Shown: positions 1 through 10,216, counted from the stretch's first letter. The stretch is 64,000 bases of DNA from CAVQDV01 sp963711375 (GCA_963711375.1 CAVQDV010000005.1:496001-560000), one strand, 5' to 3'. Notes: generated by a model not told the origin, from the letters alone. Numbers and translations are program-made.

Positions 1-1478
1 CGAATATCTTGAATCCAATTCCACAGGGCTAGCTGAATAATTTGAGCCTTCGCTTTATATCCTAATAATTCGAGAGCATCGGTAAATTCATAAAGCCAAA
101 TGGGGTGTTTTTGCTCTTTCGCAAATTGGCTAAGCCAAATTGGGAGGGTTTCGCGCTTTTTCCCAATTTCGTCCAAATATTTTCGGATTGCATCTTTAAA
201 TTCGGATTTTGTATTGAGTTCCTGTTGCCACTGAGTGGCATATTGCAAAAATAGAGACCAATTTCGTGTTTTTTCCAGCAAATTTAAAAAACCAATTTTT
301 AAATTCGCATTGCTAGGAAATCGCGTAATGGCGAGTTGATAATTTTTAAAAGCTTCCAGGATTTGTTCCGTGTTGACATAATATAGTAATTTAACTTCCC
401 AAAAATAAGCTTGCGCATCCGCTTCTTCAACGATTGAGCTTGGCGCTTGATCCAGCAGTTGTTTAAAACCACTCCAGCTTTTTTGTTGAGAATAGGAATC
501 CACTAAAAACATAAATAAAATAAATGTGTGATTTCTTTTCCAGGCTAAGTTGGCAAAATAGGAAGCCTGACGGGGATTCGATTTCTGTAAAATGAGCGCC
601 ATCCGATACAAATTATCTGTCGTGACTTCAGGCTCTCTCACTAAATGATCGAGCGCAATTTTGGCGGCTGCATTATCTTCTAAAGACCAAGCGATTTCGC
701 CCAGCGTCATCCAATATAAATGTGTCTTGGGCTTTGGATCTTGCAAAATTAATTTCAAGGTTTTTAGGGCTTCTGGATATTCATTTTGCAGATAAAAAAT
801 TTGCGCGAGCTTTATAATCACTGGCTCAGAAACATGATTCGCCTGAACCAATTGCTGAAGCAGTGCTTTTGCACGCACGACATTGCCTAGCGAATATTCC
901 ATTTCTGCTATATGCAAAAGATCCTCGGGTTTTTTAGTTTTCTGAAAAAGCTCTGAGTACGAATTAATACTCTGATTTACATTTCCGATGTGATCTTGCA
1001 AAGCCGCATAGCGATATTTTTCATTTACGCTTAAGGGACCCTGTTTCATCCTGAAATTCCATAATTTTTCCTCGAGGGGCCATGCATTCAATTTATCCGC
1101 TAATTCCAGGGCGGAATTGAGATAGCGGTTGTCATGCAATTTAAAAATTAATTCTAAATATTGATCCAGCGCTACCCGAGGTTTGCTATACCATATGGCT
1201 ACCTTGGCAAGTCGTTCTCTCCAATCCTTACTGAGGGGTTTTTGTTTTACGGCTACAAAAGCAACAATATAAGCGGATTTTAAATCCCCTTTAGCTAAAA
1301 AAGTTTCATACGCTAGTTTGTAACTTTCTGCCTCATAGGGATATAGACTTGCCTCGACTTCTGGAAAATAAATTTTTTGTTTCTCTGCCGGTTCAATTGC
1401 TTTCGATACTGAAGACGGACTTTGCGCCACCGCAGTGCAAACTAAAAAACTCGTCATGACTGTTACAATAATTCTCAT
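1..1478 (-). CDS. pelB: PelB-like TPR protein, main part (runs off the window)
   Basis: Open frame from ATG at 1478 to the window edge, about 492 codons, no stop seen. The N-terminus reads MRIIVTVMTSFLVCTAVAQS, a signal peptide with likely cleavage after AVA. What follows is helical repeat sequence of TPR type (for example LHIAEMEYSLGNVVRAKALL). In the family, PelB is a long outer-membrane protein with a TPR scaffold that binds PelA and a C-terminal beta-barrel export pore; the barrel would lie beyond position 1. The start overlaps the stop of the upstream TPR gene by four bases (ATGA), so the two are translationally coupled. Odd: canonical PelB is one chain, whereas here the membrane-anchored N-terminal piece is a separate gene (1475-2341). 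Function is inferred from operon position and fold. Confidence 0.8.
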   Translation of the reverse strand, partial: MRIIVTVMTSFLVCTAVAQSPSSVSKAIEPAEKQKIYFPEVEASLYPYEAESYKLAYETFLAKGDLKSAYIVAFVAVKQKPLSKDWRERLAKVAIWYSKPRVALDQYLELIFKLHDNRYLNSALELADKLNAWPLEEKLWNFRMKQGPLSVNEKYRYAALQDHIGNVNQSINSYSELFQKTKKPEDLLHIAEMEYSLGNVVRAKALLQQLVQANHVSEPVIIKLAQIFYLQNEYPEALKTLKLILQDPKPKTHLYWMTLGEIAWSLEDNAAAKIALDHLVREPEVTTDNLYRMALILQKSNPRQASYFANLAWKRNHTFILFMFLVDSYSQQKSWSGFKQLLDQAPSSIVEEADAQAYFWEVKLLYYVNTEQILEAFKNYQLAITRFPSNANLKIGFLNLLEKTRNWSLFLQYATQWQQELNTKSEFKDAIRKYLDEIGKKRETLPIWLSQFAKEQKHPIWLYEFTDALELLGYKAKAQIIQLALWNWIQDI

Positions 1479-2341
1479 GGTTTTTTTAATTCTAATCCTA
1501 TCGATTGAGTTGCCGATTTTTGAGCCTCGTCGAATTCACTAACCTGCAAAGAAAGGCGAGTGAGAAGATTTAAGACCATGGGATCATTATGTAATTCGCC
1601 AAGGTGTTTTTGACCAAGTGTAATGGCCAATTTAACTTGCCCACCCATTTCTAGACTTTTCAGGGCTGCCATAAAATATTCTCGTTTTTTTCGTAAGCTA
1701 CGACTTTTTTGCTGAGCCAGAAAATAATAATCAGCACTGGTTTGATATTCGCCGATGCTTAGTGCGTTTTGTGCAATTTTAGCGGCGACTGATGGTTGCA
1801 GTTGATTTTGCCATGGCGCTAATTTCTGGATAAAAACCTTGGCCAAGTCTTTTTCTTTTAAGTACGCGGCATCTTCCAGTAACATCACTAGCTGATTGAG
1901 ATCGGGATTCTGATTATTAATTTTCGCCAAGGTGGCTCGTAAAAGCTTCGCTTTCGCTTGTCGACCAGGCGATTTTTCGTCTTGGGCATAAAGCTCGCTT
2001 CGATCAATTTGATATTCGAGGAGTGTCGCCTGTTCTGACGATTTGAGTTGACGAATCTGCACGGAAGCCTCCTGAAATTCATTGAGGCCTACTAATTGTT
2101 GGGCGTATAAGGTTCGAACGTCATCATTGTTGGGCTCTTGTCCTAGGAGGATTTTCAAATAATCAGCTGTAATGGCGCTAGGAGTCGTATGAGCCTTAAG
2201 TTCCGAATTTAATCGAGCTTTCGGATATAAAAAAAACAGCATAAGACAAACAACCACTGTAAAAATGGCAATCATAGGCCAACTCATAAAACGAATGTCT
2301 GCGAGTTCTTTATTAGCAACAAACTCTAATTTTCTCCGCAT
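1475..2341 (-). CDS. Membrane-anchored TPR protein, N-terminal part of a split PelB
   Basis: 288 aa. Residues about 19-42 form one hydrophobic helix (MSWPMIAIFTVVVCLMLFFL) after a short charged cytoplasmic N-terminus; the rest is TPR-like helical repeat facing the periplasm. This matches the N-terminal anchor-plus-TPR region of canonical PelB, while the next gene carries a signal peptide and more TPRs. It overlaps the end of pelA by 29 bp and the next gene by 4 bp, so it belongs to the pel transcript. It may scaffold the periplasmic PelA-PelB complex. An alternative is a PelE-like duplicate, since PelE also combines an inner-membrane anchor with TPRs. Confidence 0.72.
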   Translation of the reverse strand: MRRKLEFVANKELADIRFMSWPMIAIFTVVVCLMLFFLYPKARLNSELKAHTTPSAITADYLKILLGQEPNNDDVRTLYAQQLVGLNEFQEASVQIRQLKSSEQATLLEYQIDRSELYAQDEKSPGRQAKAKLLRATLAKINNQNPDLNQLVMLLEDAAYLKEKDLAKVFIQKLAPWQNQLQPSVAAKIAQNALSIGEYQTSADYYFLAQQKSRSLRKKREYFMAALKSLEMGGQVKLAITLGQKHLGELHNDPMVLNLLTRLSLQVSEFDEAQKSATQSIGLELKKP

Positions 2342-5057
2342 TATTGGATCCTAGGTGATAGGTGGTAACATTATTAATCGGCTTATCTCCGTTTAATAGC
2401 TTAGTTCCGAATGTCACTTTGCAAGCGCGTATGTTCGCCAAGCTAAATTGAATGGGAACATAGCCCTTAAATGAAATTTCGCTACAATTCTTTTCCGTGT
2501 GAAATTCCGTCACGCCTGCATTGGCAGATACTAAATACATTCCCGTCGAGGGGTTTTTCGAGAGAATAATACTCGCTTCAGATTTTGGCCCCAGATGAAT
2601 GTATCGACTATCATTAAAATCACTATAGCCAATGACATTATTTTTTTCGGAAATTTCAGGGTAGCCAGATTTTTTATCCAAACGAAATTCTCGTAAATTT
2701 TCGATATTATAGAGATGCAAGCGGCCCTCTAAATCATAGGCTTCCGTTATTCGATTAAAATTTAGCACTTTGCGAATATAATCACTCGCTAATATTGGGT
2801 TAATATTTTGGCTTAAAGACCAATCAAAAACGGTTTTTAATGCATTCAAGGAAGCCAATTTACTGCCGGCATAATAATGAAAATAAATATCAATGGGTTT
2901 ATAACGCCTTGGAGAATTCGTAAGCTCGAAGGTTTGAATGACGCCGCGATATCCCCAAAAAGGCCCTCGCCAATAATTGGTGTACATGTTTTCGTTGGTA
3001 ACAGGAGCATACACTTGAAAATAAGGTCCTCGCCAGGTGCCAAGAGGCCCAATGGCGGTAAGGGATTTATTGGCTTCCGTTATTTTTGTTAGACCCCCAT
3101 TCATATTCAGAAGACCATCCTGATCCGCAATCCTTAAAGCTGCTGGCGGAGGATTGGCTTCTCCTGACCACAGCAATACTTTACAACGCTTACCTTTTGG
3201 AGCAAGTTCTTTATTAATAAATGCCGCAGAGCCCGTAATTTCACTTTCAAGATTAAAATGATAATTCCCACGAACGGGCAGGCGATATTTATACCCGTCT
3301 TTTGGATCAAAAACCTTAACCCAATCGAAGGGATGTGAGAACGTGTGGGTGGCAATTTCTATCCACGGTTTATCGAATATCTTTTGCGCCAATTGAACAT
3401 CATAGGACATTTGCGCATCGTTCAATTTAGGACTTTGGAGCTCACCTTGCACAATCGAAACGGTAATGGGAATTTTATAATGATTGAAAATTTCTTGATT
3501 AATAATATCGGCTGCAATGGGTCCATCAAGCCACTCGGCTTTATTATTAAAACCATCCCCATCAATCTGAGAAATCATAATTCGCAGACCATTTTCGGTG
3601 GTGACATCCGGGATAGCGGTGAAACTGGCATGCAAAGCCTTTGTAAAAAATTTAAAGGGATCCAGCAACCAGCGATTGAGCTCATTCGGCAACACCCGAA
3701 AAATAGTGTCATTCACAGCATAAGCGCCCCAAGGCATAATGGCGACTTGCTCACTGATTTTGTTTCCCGCTGATTTGAGCTCCAATTGAACTTCACCAGA
3801 TTCTGCCTCAATTGGCGTAAAATCTCGAGAAGAAGGGATGATGCTGGCTTCAAAATTCATCATGTCCGTCTGCTTAACAATAGCCGGCTTAGTATTCAGA
3901 GATTCAGAATTTTGCAGATGAACACCAAAGTCTTGCAATAATTCGCGGTGATTAGCCACGCCGAAATAATTTAAAAATATCACTGGAATTTTTTGTGTTT
4001 TAACATTTTCTATCCAAGGAAAAATTTGAGCCATGCGCGCATAATTTTCCTGTCTTAACCAAAAAATTACGCCAGCCACACGATGCTGCAGCGGGTATTG
4101 TGGCAGCGCTTCGTTCAACTCAATAAATTTTGGTGTATATCCCAAAAATTCGAGTGGCATCGCCAAAAGATCAAATTTAGAGGTTCGATCGTCTTCATTG
4201 TCTTTTTGATTATCATAAATGATTAAAATGGTGCGAGGCTGTATTACAATATTCCCAACGCCAATGGCGTCGAGATCTGGAACTGAGACCCAGGGAATAA
4301 AACCTAAGGCACTAATTTTTTTGGCAACTGCTAAAGAGAGCTCTGGTTTATCTGAGGGTACATAATCAATGGCAATAATCGGAATTTTCCACTGCTTCAC
4401 CATTTCCAATTTTTTTAAAAGCCAGGTTCGATCCGCCTCACTGACCGACTGATATTTCTCCTGACGTTTGGAATAACCCTGAAATAGAGATTCAACAGCA
4501 AACCCGTTGACATCCTGGTGAAGTGAAGGCAGCAAATCAAATCCCCGATTGAAAATCAATTTCGCCGTGGGATATTTTTCCTTAATTGATTTAATGAGGG
4601 TAATCATACCCTCCTTTTGTTTTGCTCGATTCTCTGGATTGAGATTTGCACCTTCATAAGCATCTAGAGTATCCAAAAAAAAGCCGCGATATCCGGCTTT
4701 CCATAAGGGTCCGATAATCTGGTTTAGGACATAATCCCGCCAGGCGGATTGCGTCTGATCCATAATAACACTGTGCCAGGCCTTATTTTCGCTGAGTATC
4801 CACGTTTTTTTAATTGCTGAAAAATTTTTCTTTTCGCGATCTGACTCACCCAGGCTAACATAGGCATAGGCCTCAGAATTGGGCGTATTAAATTTTATTG
4901 GGTCAAATTGTTCAGTGGGCGCAACGACGACCACTTGAAAGGCGTGTAAAGAATTGATGGGAATATTTTGCCCATAGTAAAAAGCCACTCTTTCCAAAGG
5001 ATCGGAATAGGCCACAGCCGAGGTCATTAATAAGAATATGAGACACCATGTACGCAC
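2313..5057 (-). CDS. pelA: PelA, Pel polysaccharide deacetylase / glycoside hydrolase
   Basis: 914 aa, close to the roughly 950 aa of Pseudomonas PelA. GTG start at 5057 with AAGGAG six bases upstream. Residues 1-18 are a signal peptide. Residues about 20-270 match the N-terminal hydrolase domain (GH166 type), with E189 in FAVESLF a candidate catalytic acid. A linker domain follows. The polysaccharide deacetylase domain begins near residue 490: QIDGDGF (D499, D501) and THTFSHPFDW (H571, H575) supply the expected metal-binding Asp-His-His set. In the family this periplasmic enzyme partly deacetylates and trims Pel before export. It lies between pelG (11 bp upstream) and the split pelB (29 bp overlap). 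Confidence 0.95.
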   Translation of the reverse strand: MRTWCLIFLLMTSAVAYSDPLERVAFYYGQNIPINSLHAFQVVVVAPTEQFDPIKFNTPNSEAYAYVSLGESDREKKNFSAIKKTWILSENKAWHSVIMDQTQSAWRDYVLNQIIGPLWKAGYRGFFLDTLDAYEGANLNPENRAKQKEGMITLIKSIKEKYPTAKLIFNRGFDLLPSLHQDVNGFAVESLFQGYSKRQEKYQSVSEADRTWLLKKLEMVKQWKIPIIAIDYVPSDKPELSLAVAKKISALGFIPWVSVPDLDAIGVGNIVIQPRTILIIYDNQKDNEDDRTSKFDLLAMPLEFLGYTPKFIELNEALPQYPLQHRVAGVIFWLRQENYARMAQIFPWIENVKTQKIPVIFLNYFGVANHRELLQDFGVHLQNSESLNTKPAIVKQTDMMNFEASIIPSSRDFTPIEAESGEVQLELKSAGNKISEQVAIMPWGAYAVNDTIFRVLPNELNRWLLDPFKFFTKALHASFTAIPDVTTENGLRIMISQIDGDGFNNKAEWLDGPIAADIINQEIFNHYKIPITVSIVQGELQSPKLNDAQMSYDVQLAQKIFDKPWIEIATHTFSHPFDWVKVFDPKDGYKYRLPVRGNYHFNLESEITGSAAFINKELAPKGKRCKVLLWSGEANPPPAALRIADQDGLLNMNGGLTKITEANKSLTAIGPLGTWRGPYFQVYAPVTNENMYTNYWRGPFWGYRGVIQTFELTNSPRRYKPIDIYFHYYAGSKLASLNALKTVFDWSLSQNINPILASDYIRKVLNFNRITEAYDLEGRLHLYNIENLREFRLDKKSGYPEISEKNNVIGYSDFNDSRYIHLGPKSEASIILSKNPSTGMYLVSANAGVTEFHTEKNCSEISFKGYVPIQFSLANIRACKVTFGTKLLNGDKPINNVTTYHLGSNNAEKIRVCC

Positions 5058-5068
5058 AAGAAACTCCT

Positions 5069-6448
5069 TTATAAGGTGGGTTGCAACATAAAAGTTTGGT
5101 ATTCCAGCTCATTAAAATCACGGTCCAAACAAAACATCGCGACCATTACGGTAATCAACAAGGAAAGAGAAAATCCGTAGCCAAAAAAATAAATACCTAG
5201 TTTTATACTTAAATAGCTAAATAAAATATTGGAGCTCGCAAATAACAAAGAAATTTTTGCCATCAACTTACGTTTATCGAGATAAAACCCAATATTAAAT
5301 AAGCCTAATAAGACCACCTGTAAGCCTGCACTCACTAAATCAATGCACAATAAATTGTAGTACAGCGGTGAGATATTGAGGAGAAGCAAAGCTTGCTCGC
5401 CCAGCAAGAAGAAAAAAAGCACGGCGAGACCCTGGATTTTTATTATACTCATAATCCCTTTTTTCGCCGAGAAAATCATATTTTTTTTGGCATGATTAAT
5501 TTGCTCTAACGTACCACCCATAATGGCCGTATTGTAAAAATAATGATAAAACTCAACAAATTCTGTTTCCATCCGCAATAAAAATACCGCCATCCCCGGA
5601 ATAATGGATAAGTAGGCGAGAAAGATCGGAAGGTCATAAATCGGTGAAGCGCGAAGCGAGCCAATAATTTTCATGCTGGTGGAAGGCGAAAACCAAAATA
5701 CAAATTTGTCAGCCCATATCCCAAGATTAAAGAGGACGCCTGTCAATATTAAGGTATATCGAATGTTTTTTTTCTTGAGAAAATGAAAACTTATGAGCTG
5801 TTTAAATCCGTAATCTTTGTAAAGTAAGGTCAGCATGCCGGTGAGCAATACAAAATTGCCGAATATAAAGCCAAAGATTAATCCATTGAGCCCATAGTGA
5901 CGCAAAAAATAATCGACAATAACAACGATTCCATATGCCGCTAAAAATAAGTAAAAAATCGATTTATACGATTTTAAACCGGACATCAAATTGAGAAGCA
6001 GCCATATATTACAAAGAATTACAAAACCCGATACCATTTGCAATTTATACAAATTGTTCGTATTTTTTAAGAAAAAATGAGCCGCTAGTAGGGCGAAAAC
6101 CCCGCTTATCGCCGTCATGATGGTCATCGCCCCATGCAAATTTGAAATGATTTTTCGGGTTTTTTTGAGATAAAATTGATCTGCAATATATCGCGTAAAA
6201 AGATGTTGAAAAATCCCGCTGACAACGAGGCTAAAGCTAATGAGGTAGGTAATTGAAACTTGAAATTGGCTAATTTGAATATGCGGCAACACATCGCCCA
6301 AGACCAAAATTCCGACTGCTAAAATGCTGATGATGGACAACACCCATGGCCCGGAGCTGACGATTCCTGCATAAGCATAAGCGCTAACTCCGCCGCTTAG
6401 GGTGCCCTTTGCTAATAATTTTCGAATTTCAAATCCTATTCCAGCCAT
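5069..6448 (-). CDS. pelG: PelG, inner-membrane Pel transporter
   Basis: 459 aa when started at the ATG at 6448, giving MAGIGFEIRKLLAKG, the usual PelG N-terminus; an upstream in-frame start at 6496 would add 16 unlikely residues inside pelF. The chosen ATG shares one base with the pelF stop (TAATG), typical coupling. The protein has about 12 hydrophobic segments and resembles polysaccharide flippases of the MOP/Wzx type. In the family it works with PelD, PelE and PelF in the inner-membrane synthase complex to move the polymer into the periplasm. Confidence 0.93.
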   Translation of the reverse strand: MAGIGFEIRKLLAKGTLSGGVSAYAYAGIVSSGPWVLSIISILAVGILVLGDVLPHIQISQFQVSITYLISFSLVVSGIFQHLFTRYIADQFYLKKTRKIISNLHGAMTIMTAISGVFALLAAHFFLKNTNNLYKLQMVSGFVILCNIWLLLNLMSGLKSYKSIFYLFLAAYGIVVIVDYFLRHYGLNGLIFGFIFGNFVLLTGMLTLLYKDYGFKQLISFHFLKKKNIRYTLILTGVLFNLGIWADKFVFWFSPSTSMKIIGSLRASPIYDLPIFLAYLSIIPGMAVFLLRMETEFVEFYHYFYNTAIMGGTLEQINHAKKNMIFSAKKGIMSIIKIQGLAVLFFFLLGEQALLLLNISPLYYNLLCIDLVSAGLQVVLLGLFNIGFYLDKRKLMAKISLLFASSNILFSYLSIKLGIYFFGYGFSLSLLITVMVAMFCLDRDFNELEYQTFMLQPTL

Positions 6449-7917
6449 TAAATGAACCTCATGTTTGCTCGATACAATTTCTCGTAAGAATTCCAAATTA
6501 TTTCTTGGTCATAAAAGGTTTCAACGCGTTTTAAAGCAGTTTTCTGGGTTTGTTCCCAAAGTGCAGGATCCAATAACAATTTTGAAACGGCTTCAGCGGT
6601 TTCCTGTGGATTATTGATCCCAACGATTTTTCCAGCTCTTCCAAATGATTTATCAAACTCGTCTTTTCCTTCAATGAGTTCTCGACAAGCCCCGACATCT
6701 GTCGCGACCACCGGAATACCCGCAGAAAAAGCCTCAATAATGACGAGCGGCAACCCTTCACTAATAGAGGTTAAAACCACCACATTAACCATCGGAAGAA
6801 TATCTTCAATTTTTTGTTGCCCCTTAAATTCCACTATTTTTTCGAGCGAAAGTGCGCGCACCAGCTGCTGGCATTCGTAAGCATAATCTGGTTGCTCCTC
6901 CATGGATCCGACGATCCACGCTTTAATATTCGGTATCATAGTACGCAACAAATTAACACTTCGAATAAAGGTTTTAATATCCTTAATAGAAACAATTCTT
7001 CCGATAAAACACACAATTTTTTCGGTTTCTTTCTGACGAGCTTCCAGGAGTTTTCTACCTTTTTGCAAATCCACTCCATTGGGGATGACCAGAGTTTTAT
7101 CCTTTTCTGCCCCATATTCGATTTGCAATTTCTGGTAACCGCTAAAAAGACTCACCACTTTTGAGGCCTCTTGATAAGCATATTTTCCTAATATTTCAAA
7201 AAAGCGAATCCAAGGACTCTGCATCGATTCCGTATTGTGTTCTTGCCATTCTCTTGAAAGGAGATCAATTTGACGCTCTAAGGTATAGATTCCATGTTCG
7301 CTAACCAAATAGGGAATTGATTGTGAGACTTTTATTAAAGCACCTAGAAAACCGGCATAGCCTGTTGAAATGCTATGCACCAACTTGGCTTTTGGAGCAG
7401 ATTCACAAATCCGAGCCAAATCCCATAATGGGCGGTGCATATTCCGCACTCTCCAAAAATAAGTTAAAAAGGGACTTTCATTCGATTTTTTTTTGTATTC
7501 GTCGCAAATGAATTTCCATGCCGTTTTGCCGTGCAAAAAATCTTCGTAAGATAAACCACCTTTTGATGATTGGTAAATCTTTAAATCAAGCGCTTCTGAG
7601 GAAAGTGCTTCGTTATTTTGAAAGGCTGCATGCATTTCACACAACATGGGCATCGCTTTCTCGCCCCCTTTTGCAGGCTTGGGATCTTCATAAAGGAATT
7701 GCTCATTTTCAAACAAATAATACTTCTCGAGTGAAATAACGTTGGCAGGAATATCATAAAAAGGTTCTTCGGGATAAGATTCTCGCTCGCTGCCCAGAAA
7801 AATCAACGCAAATTTAAGCTCCGTCATTTGATGAATAAATTGACTCACCCAGGAGGACACCCCACCGCGTACATAGGGATAAGTGCCTTCAAGAACCAGT
7901 AATACGTCAGCCATCAT
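6448..7917 (-). CDS. pelF: PelF, cytosolic Pel glycosyltransferase (GT4)
   Basis: 489 aa (Pseudomonas PelF is about 507). The N-terminus has the PelF signature VLEGTYPYVRGGVSSWV. A GT-B fold is indicated by the C-terminal nucleotide-sugar half: IVCFIGRIVSIKDIKTF, then the E-x7-E element in SEGLPLVIIEAFSAG. In the family it is the soluble glycosyltransferase that polymerises UDP-GalNAc/UDP-GlcNAc into Pel. The first two codons are both ATG, so either may be the start. It overlaps pelE by 11 bp and shares one base with pelG. Confidence 0.95.
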   Translation of the reverse strand: MMADVLLVLEGTYPYVRGGVSSWVSQFIHQMTELKFALIFLGSERESYPEEPFYDIPANVISLEKYYLFENEQFLYEDPKPAKGGEKAMPMLCEMHAAFQNNEALSSEALDLKIYQSSKGGLSYEDFLHGKTAWKFICDEYKKKSNESPFLTYFWRVRNMHRPLWDLARICESAPKAKLVHSISTGYAGFLGALIKVSQSIPYLVSEHGIYTLERQIDLLSREWQEHNTESMQSPWIRFFEILGKYAYQEASKVVSLFSGYQKLQIEYGAEKDKTLVIPNGVDLQKGRKLLEARQKETEKIVCFIGRIVSIKDIKTFIRSVNLLRTMIPNIKAWIVGSMEEQPDYAYECQQLVRALSLEKIVEFKGQQKIEDILPMVNVVVLTSISEGLPLVIIEAFSAGIPVVATDVGACRELIEGKDEFDKSFGRAGKIVGINNPQETAEAVSKLLLDPALWEQTQKTALKRVETFYDQEIIWNSYEKLYRANMRFI

Positions 7918-8914
7918 TTTTGATTCTCCACATATTCATAATGGGTGCTAAAGTGGGTGTAAAATCGTCATTTCTGATGGTATTGAGCAAACGACGAGTT
8001 TCAATATAATTTTCTTGTTGATAGTGAATTTCAGCCAAATAGGGATTAATCATTTCTGGGTTAATATTGAGCCGAAGCGAGTGTTTAAAACACGCTGTCG
8101 CGAGAAGAAACTCGTGCTTCGCTAAATAAATGCGTCCAAGAGAATAAGACACATAACCATCTTCAGGTAATAATTTTTCAGCTTCCAACAAGTAATTAAT
8201 GGCAGCGTCGAGAATAGAATCTTTCTGCTTGCCTTCGATGAGACATTTGTAACTGAATTCCCAGTAAGCCTCTCCTAAATATTTGCTTAAGCGCCCTTTT
8301 TTCTTAGCATTGCGCGTGCCTTCCAAAGCACTATGAAGCCCACTTATTTTTTTTGAGAGCAGATTTTCCTGAGAATTAATAATGCTATAGGCCAGAAGGC
8401 GTACGGGGTTCGATTTTAATTTAATGCTATCTAATAAAATTTTATTACTGAATTTATTTTCAGCATAGCTCACGGCCAATAAGGCATTGGTGCGAACATG
8501 TTCAGGCAAATTTTCATTAAATAGGGTTCTTATTGCCCCTCCCGAGCCATATCGGCTATGCAAACGCTCGTCGTCTATGTTAATTTCATGGGGCTCCAAA
8601 GCCTGATACTGATACTCATCAACCGGCTGTGGAATCAATTGCCAAAAAACATAAACCAAAATTGTCAGTAAAAAACCAAAACCTGGAATGAATGCGGTTA
8701 GGCAAAAAAAGAAAGTAAAATAATTCCAAAATTTCTTTTTTGAAATAGGACCCGAAAAAAAAATACAAAGGGCCACAAATCCACTCAAAAGTACATGTAA
8801 AACTAAGAATTGATCAAAAAAATCGATGCTGGATTTCAAAAAAACTAAATCATTTAAAATTTTAAATTCTAATGCCATGGCGAAGACTATAATAATTAAA
8901 GTGAGTCTTTTCAT
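7907..8914 (-). CDS. pelE: PelE, inner-membrane TPR protein
   Basis: 335 aa. Two to three N-terminal hydrophobic helices (about residues 5-20, 35-55 and 62-92) are followed by a soluble helical region with TPR-like repeats (YLLEAEKLLPEDGYVSYSLG). This is the PelE layout. In the family it joins PelD, PelF and PelG in the synthase complex. Its ATG overlaps the pelD stop (ATGA), and its 3' end overlaps pelF by 11 bp. PelE sequences are poorly conserved, so the call rests on topology plus position between pelD and pelF. Confidence 0.88.
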   Translation of the reverse strand: MKRLTLIIIVFAMALEFKILNDLVFLKSSIDFFDQFLVLHVLLSGFVALCIFFSGPISKKKFWNYFTFFFCLTAFIPGFGFLLTILVYVFWQLIPQPVDEYQYQALEPHEINIDDERLHSRYGSGGAIRTLFNENLPEHVRTNALLAVSYAENKFSNKILLDSIKLKSNPVRLLAYSIINSQENLLSKKISGLHSALEGTRNAKKKGRLSKYLGEAYWEFSYKCLIEGKQKDSILDAAINYLLEAEKLLPEDGYVSYSLGRIYLAKHEFLLATACFKHSLRLNINPEMINPYLAEIHYQQENYIETRRLLNTIRNDDFTPTLAPIMNMWRIKNDG

Positions 8915-10212
8915 GTGACTAATAATCTCTTAATAAGATCCACAGGATCGGAATTTTTTTCAATAGGTAAACTGCTAAATTTTAAAAGTGGTGATTCTAA
9001 ACTGATGCTCGCATCAATATTGGGCAGATTTATAATACGATTTCGATAGCCCACCACATCCGAATATCGACAAAATGGCATGATAATGATGAGCGCTACG
9101 GCCGTTGGTAATCGATGCCTCCATTGAATATCTAGACCACGGTGATTCCGGCTTAATTCATATAAGATCGCGTCCTGCCTGGCGGTATCATCAATTATAA
9201 TGGCGAGCAAATAAGAAGAAGTATGCATTTGTTTATTGAGTAATATCATTCTTTCCATTTCAAATGCAAATTCGGCAGAACAATCGGGGTAAGCTTTCAA
9301 AAGAGGCATTGGCTTTTCAAACAAGACAAGACTGTTGGCATAATATTCTAGTATCATCCGTATAAATTGGAAATTTTCCTCATGATAGGAAAAAAACGGC
9401 ATTTTTTTAACAACAAAAAAAGCAAAACAGGTTTTGTCAAAAGAAATGACTGGAAAAGCCATCAAGTAATGATTAAATTTGAGCTCGACATCATTGAGCT
9501 TCGTATTAGAATAAGGAACCATGCTCTTCATCGCTCGCACCAATACCGGATCATTAAGATTTAGCGGCGTTGGAAGCTCACTTTCGCAAAATGCCTCCCT
9601 CGAAATTATCCCTTTTTTCCAAAGATAAAATCCGCAGGCCTGAATGCTGCAATAATGGGATATTAAGCGCAGTAAATGTTCGCAATGCGATTTATCGAAT
9701 TTTCCCTGGCTGCTTCTCACCTGATCGCGTAATGCGTGCATAGAGGATCTAAGAGTGATTGGCGTCATAATTAATTGCTGTTCCAAGTGATTGTGTGATT
9801 GCTTCAGCAAATAATAGGCGTGGGCCGTTAAATCTAGTTGCTGTTCAGCATAAACTGAAATTTGCCTCAATTGACGAGTGCGGACAGCATAATTACTTGA
9901 ATATTCCCCACAAATCACCGTTAAAATTAGGCCCCCCAATAAATTTAATTGTGTGGACAGAGAAGTAAATGCAGGCTCGGCCAAAAAATAAAATCCACCT
10001 AAAATGGTCACATAAGATAATAATCCAACTATTGGTCCTGCTCTTAGAGCAAGTACGGCGCAAATTAACCAAATCCAAGGAAAAGAACTTTGTAAAAATA
10101 GCGGATCAGTGGGGTTTAGGAGAAAGCATAGACCAAGTACTAAGGTGGTATAAAACACCGCTTCTGCGTAAATAATTGGCCTTCGTGCCGCACGATTCGC
10201 TATCCAACGCAT
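8911..10212 (-). CDS. pelD: PelD, c-di-GMP receptor of the Pel synthase
   Basis: 433 aa. About four N-terminal transmembrane segments (residues 12-105), a coiled-coil stretch (about 112-150), a GAF-like domain (about 150-300) and a degenerate GGDEF-like domain at the C-terminus. The second domain lacks a GGDEF active site but holds RGLD at residues 358-361, an RxxD inhibitory-site motif of the kind that binds c-di-GMP in Pseudomonas PelD; an arginine-rich segment (CRYSDVVGYRNR, 381-392) could supply the second contact. It should therefore make Pel output depend on c-di-GMP. It lies 4 bp after pelC and overlaps pelE by 4 bp. Confidence 0.93.
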   Translation of the reverse strand: MRWIANRAARRPIIYAEAVFYTTLVLGLCFLLNPTDPLFLQSSFPWIWLICAVLALRAGPIVGLLSYVTILGGFYFLAEPAFTSLSTQLNLLGGLILTVICGEYSSNYAVRTRQLRQISVYAEQQLDLTAHAYYLLKQSHNHLEQQLIMTPITLRSSMHALRDQVRSSQGKFDKSHCEHLLRLISHYCSIQACGFYLWKKGIISREAFCESELPTPLNLNDPVLVRAMKSMVPYSNTKLNDVELKFNHYLMAFPVISFDKTCFAFFVVKKMPFFSYHEENFQFIRMILEYYANSLVLFEKPMPLLKAYPDCSAEFAFEMERMILLNKQMHTSSYLLAIIIDDTARQDAILYELSRNHRGLDIQWRHRLPTAVALIIIMPFCRYSDVVGYRNRIINLPNIDASISLESPLLKFSSLPIEKNSDPVDLIKRLLVT

Positions 10213-10216
10213 GTTT

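Noticed and set aside
3345..3773. 142-codon open frame on the plus strand inside pelA
   Set aside because: Antisense shadow of a well-supported pelA; no ribosome site and no recognisable product.
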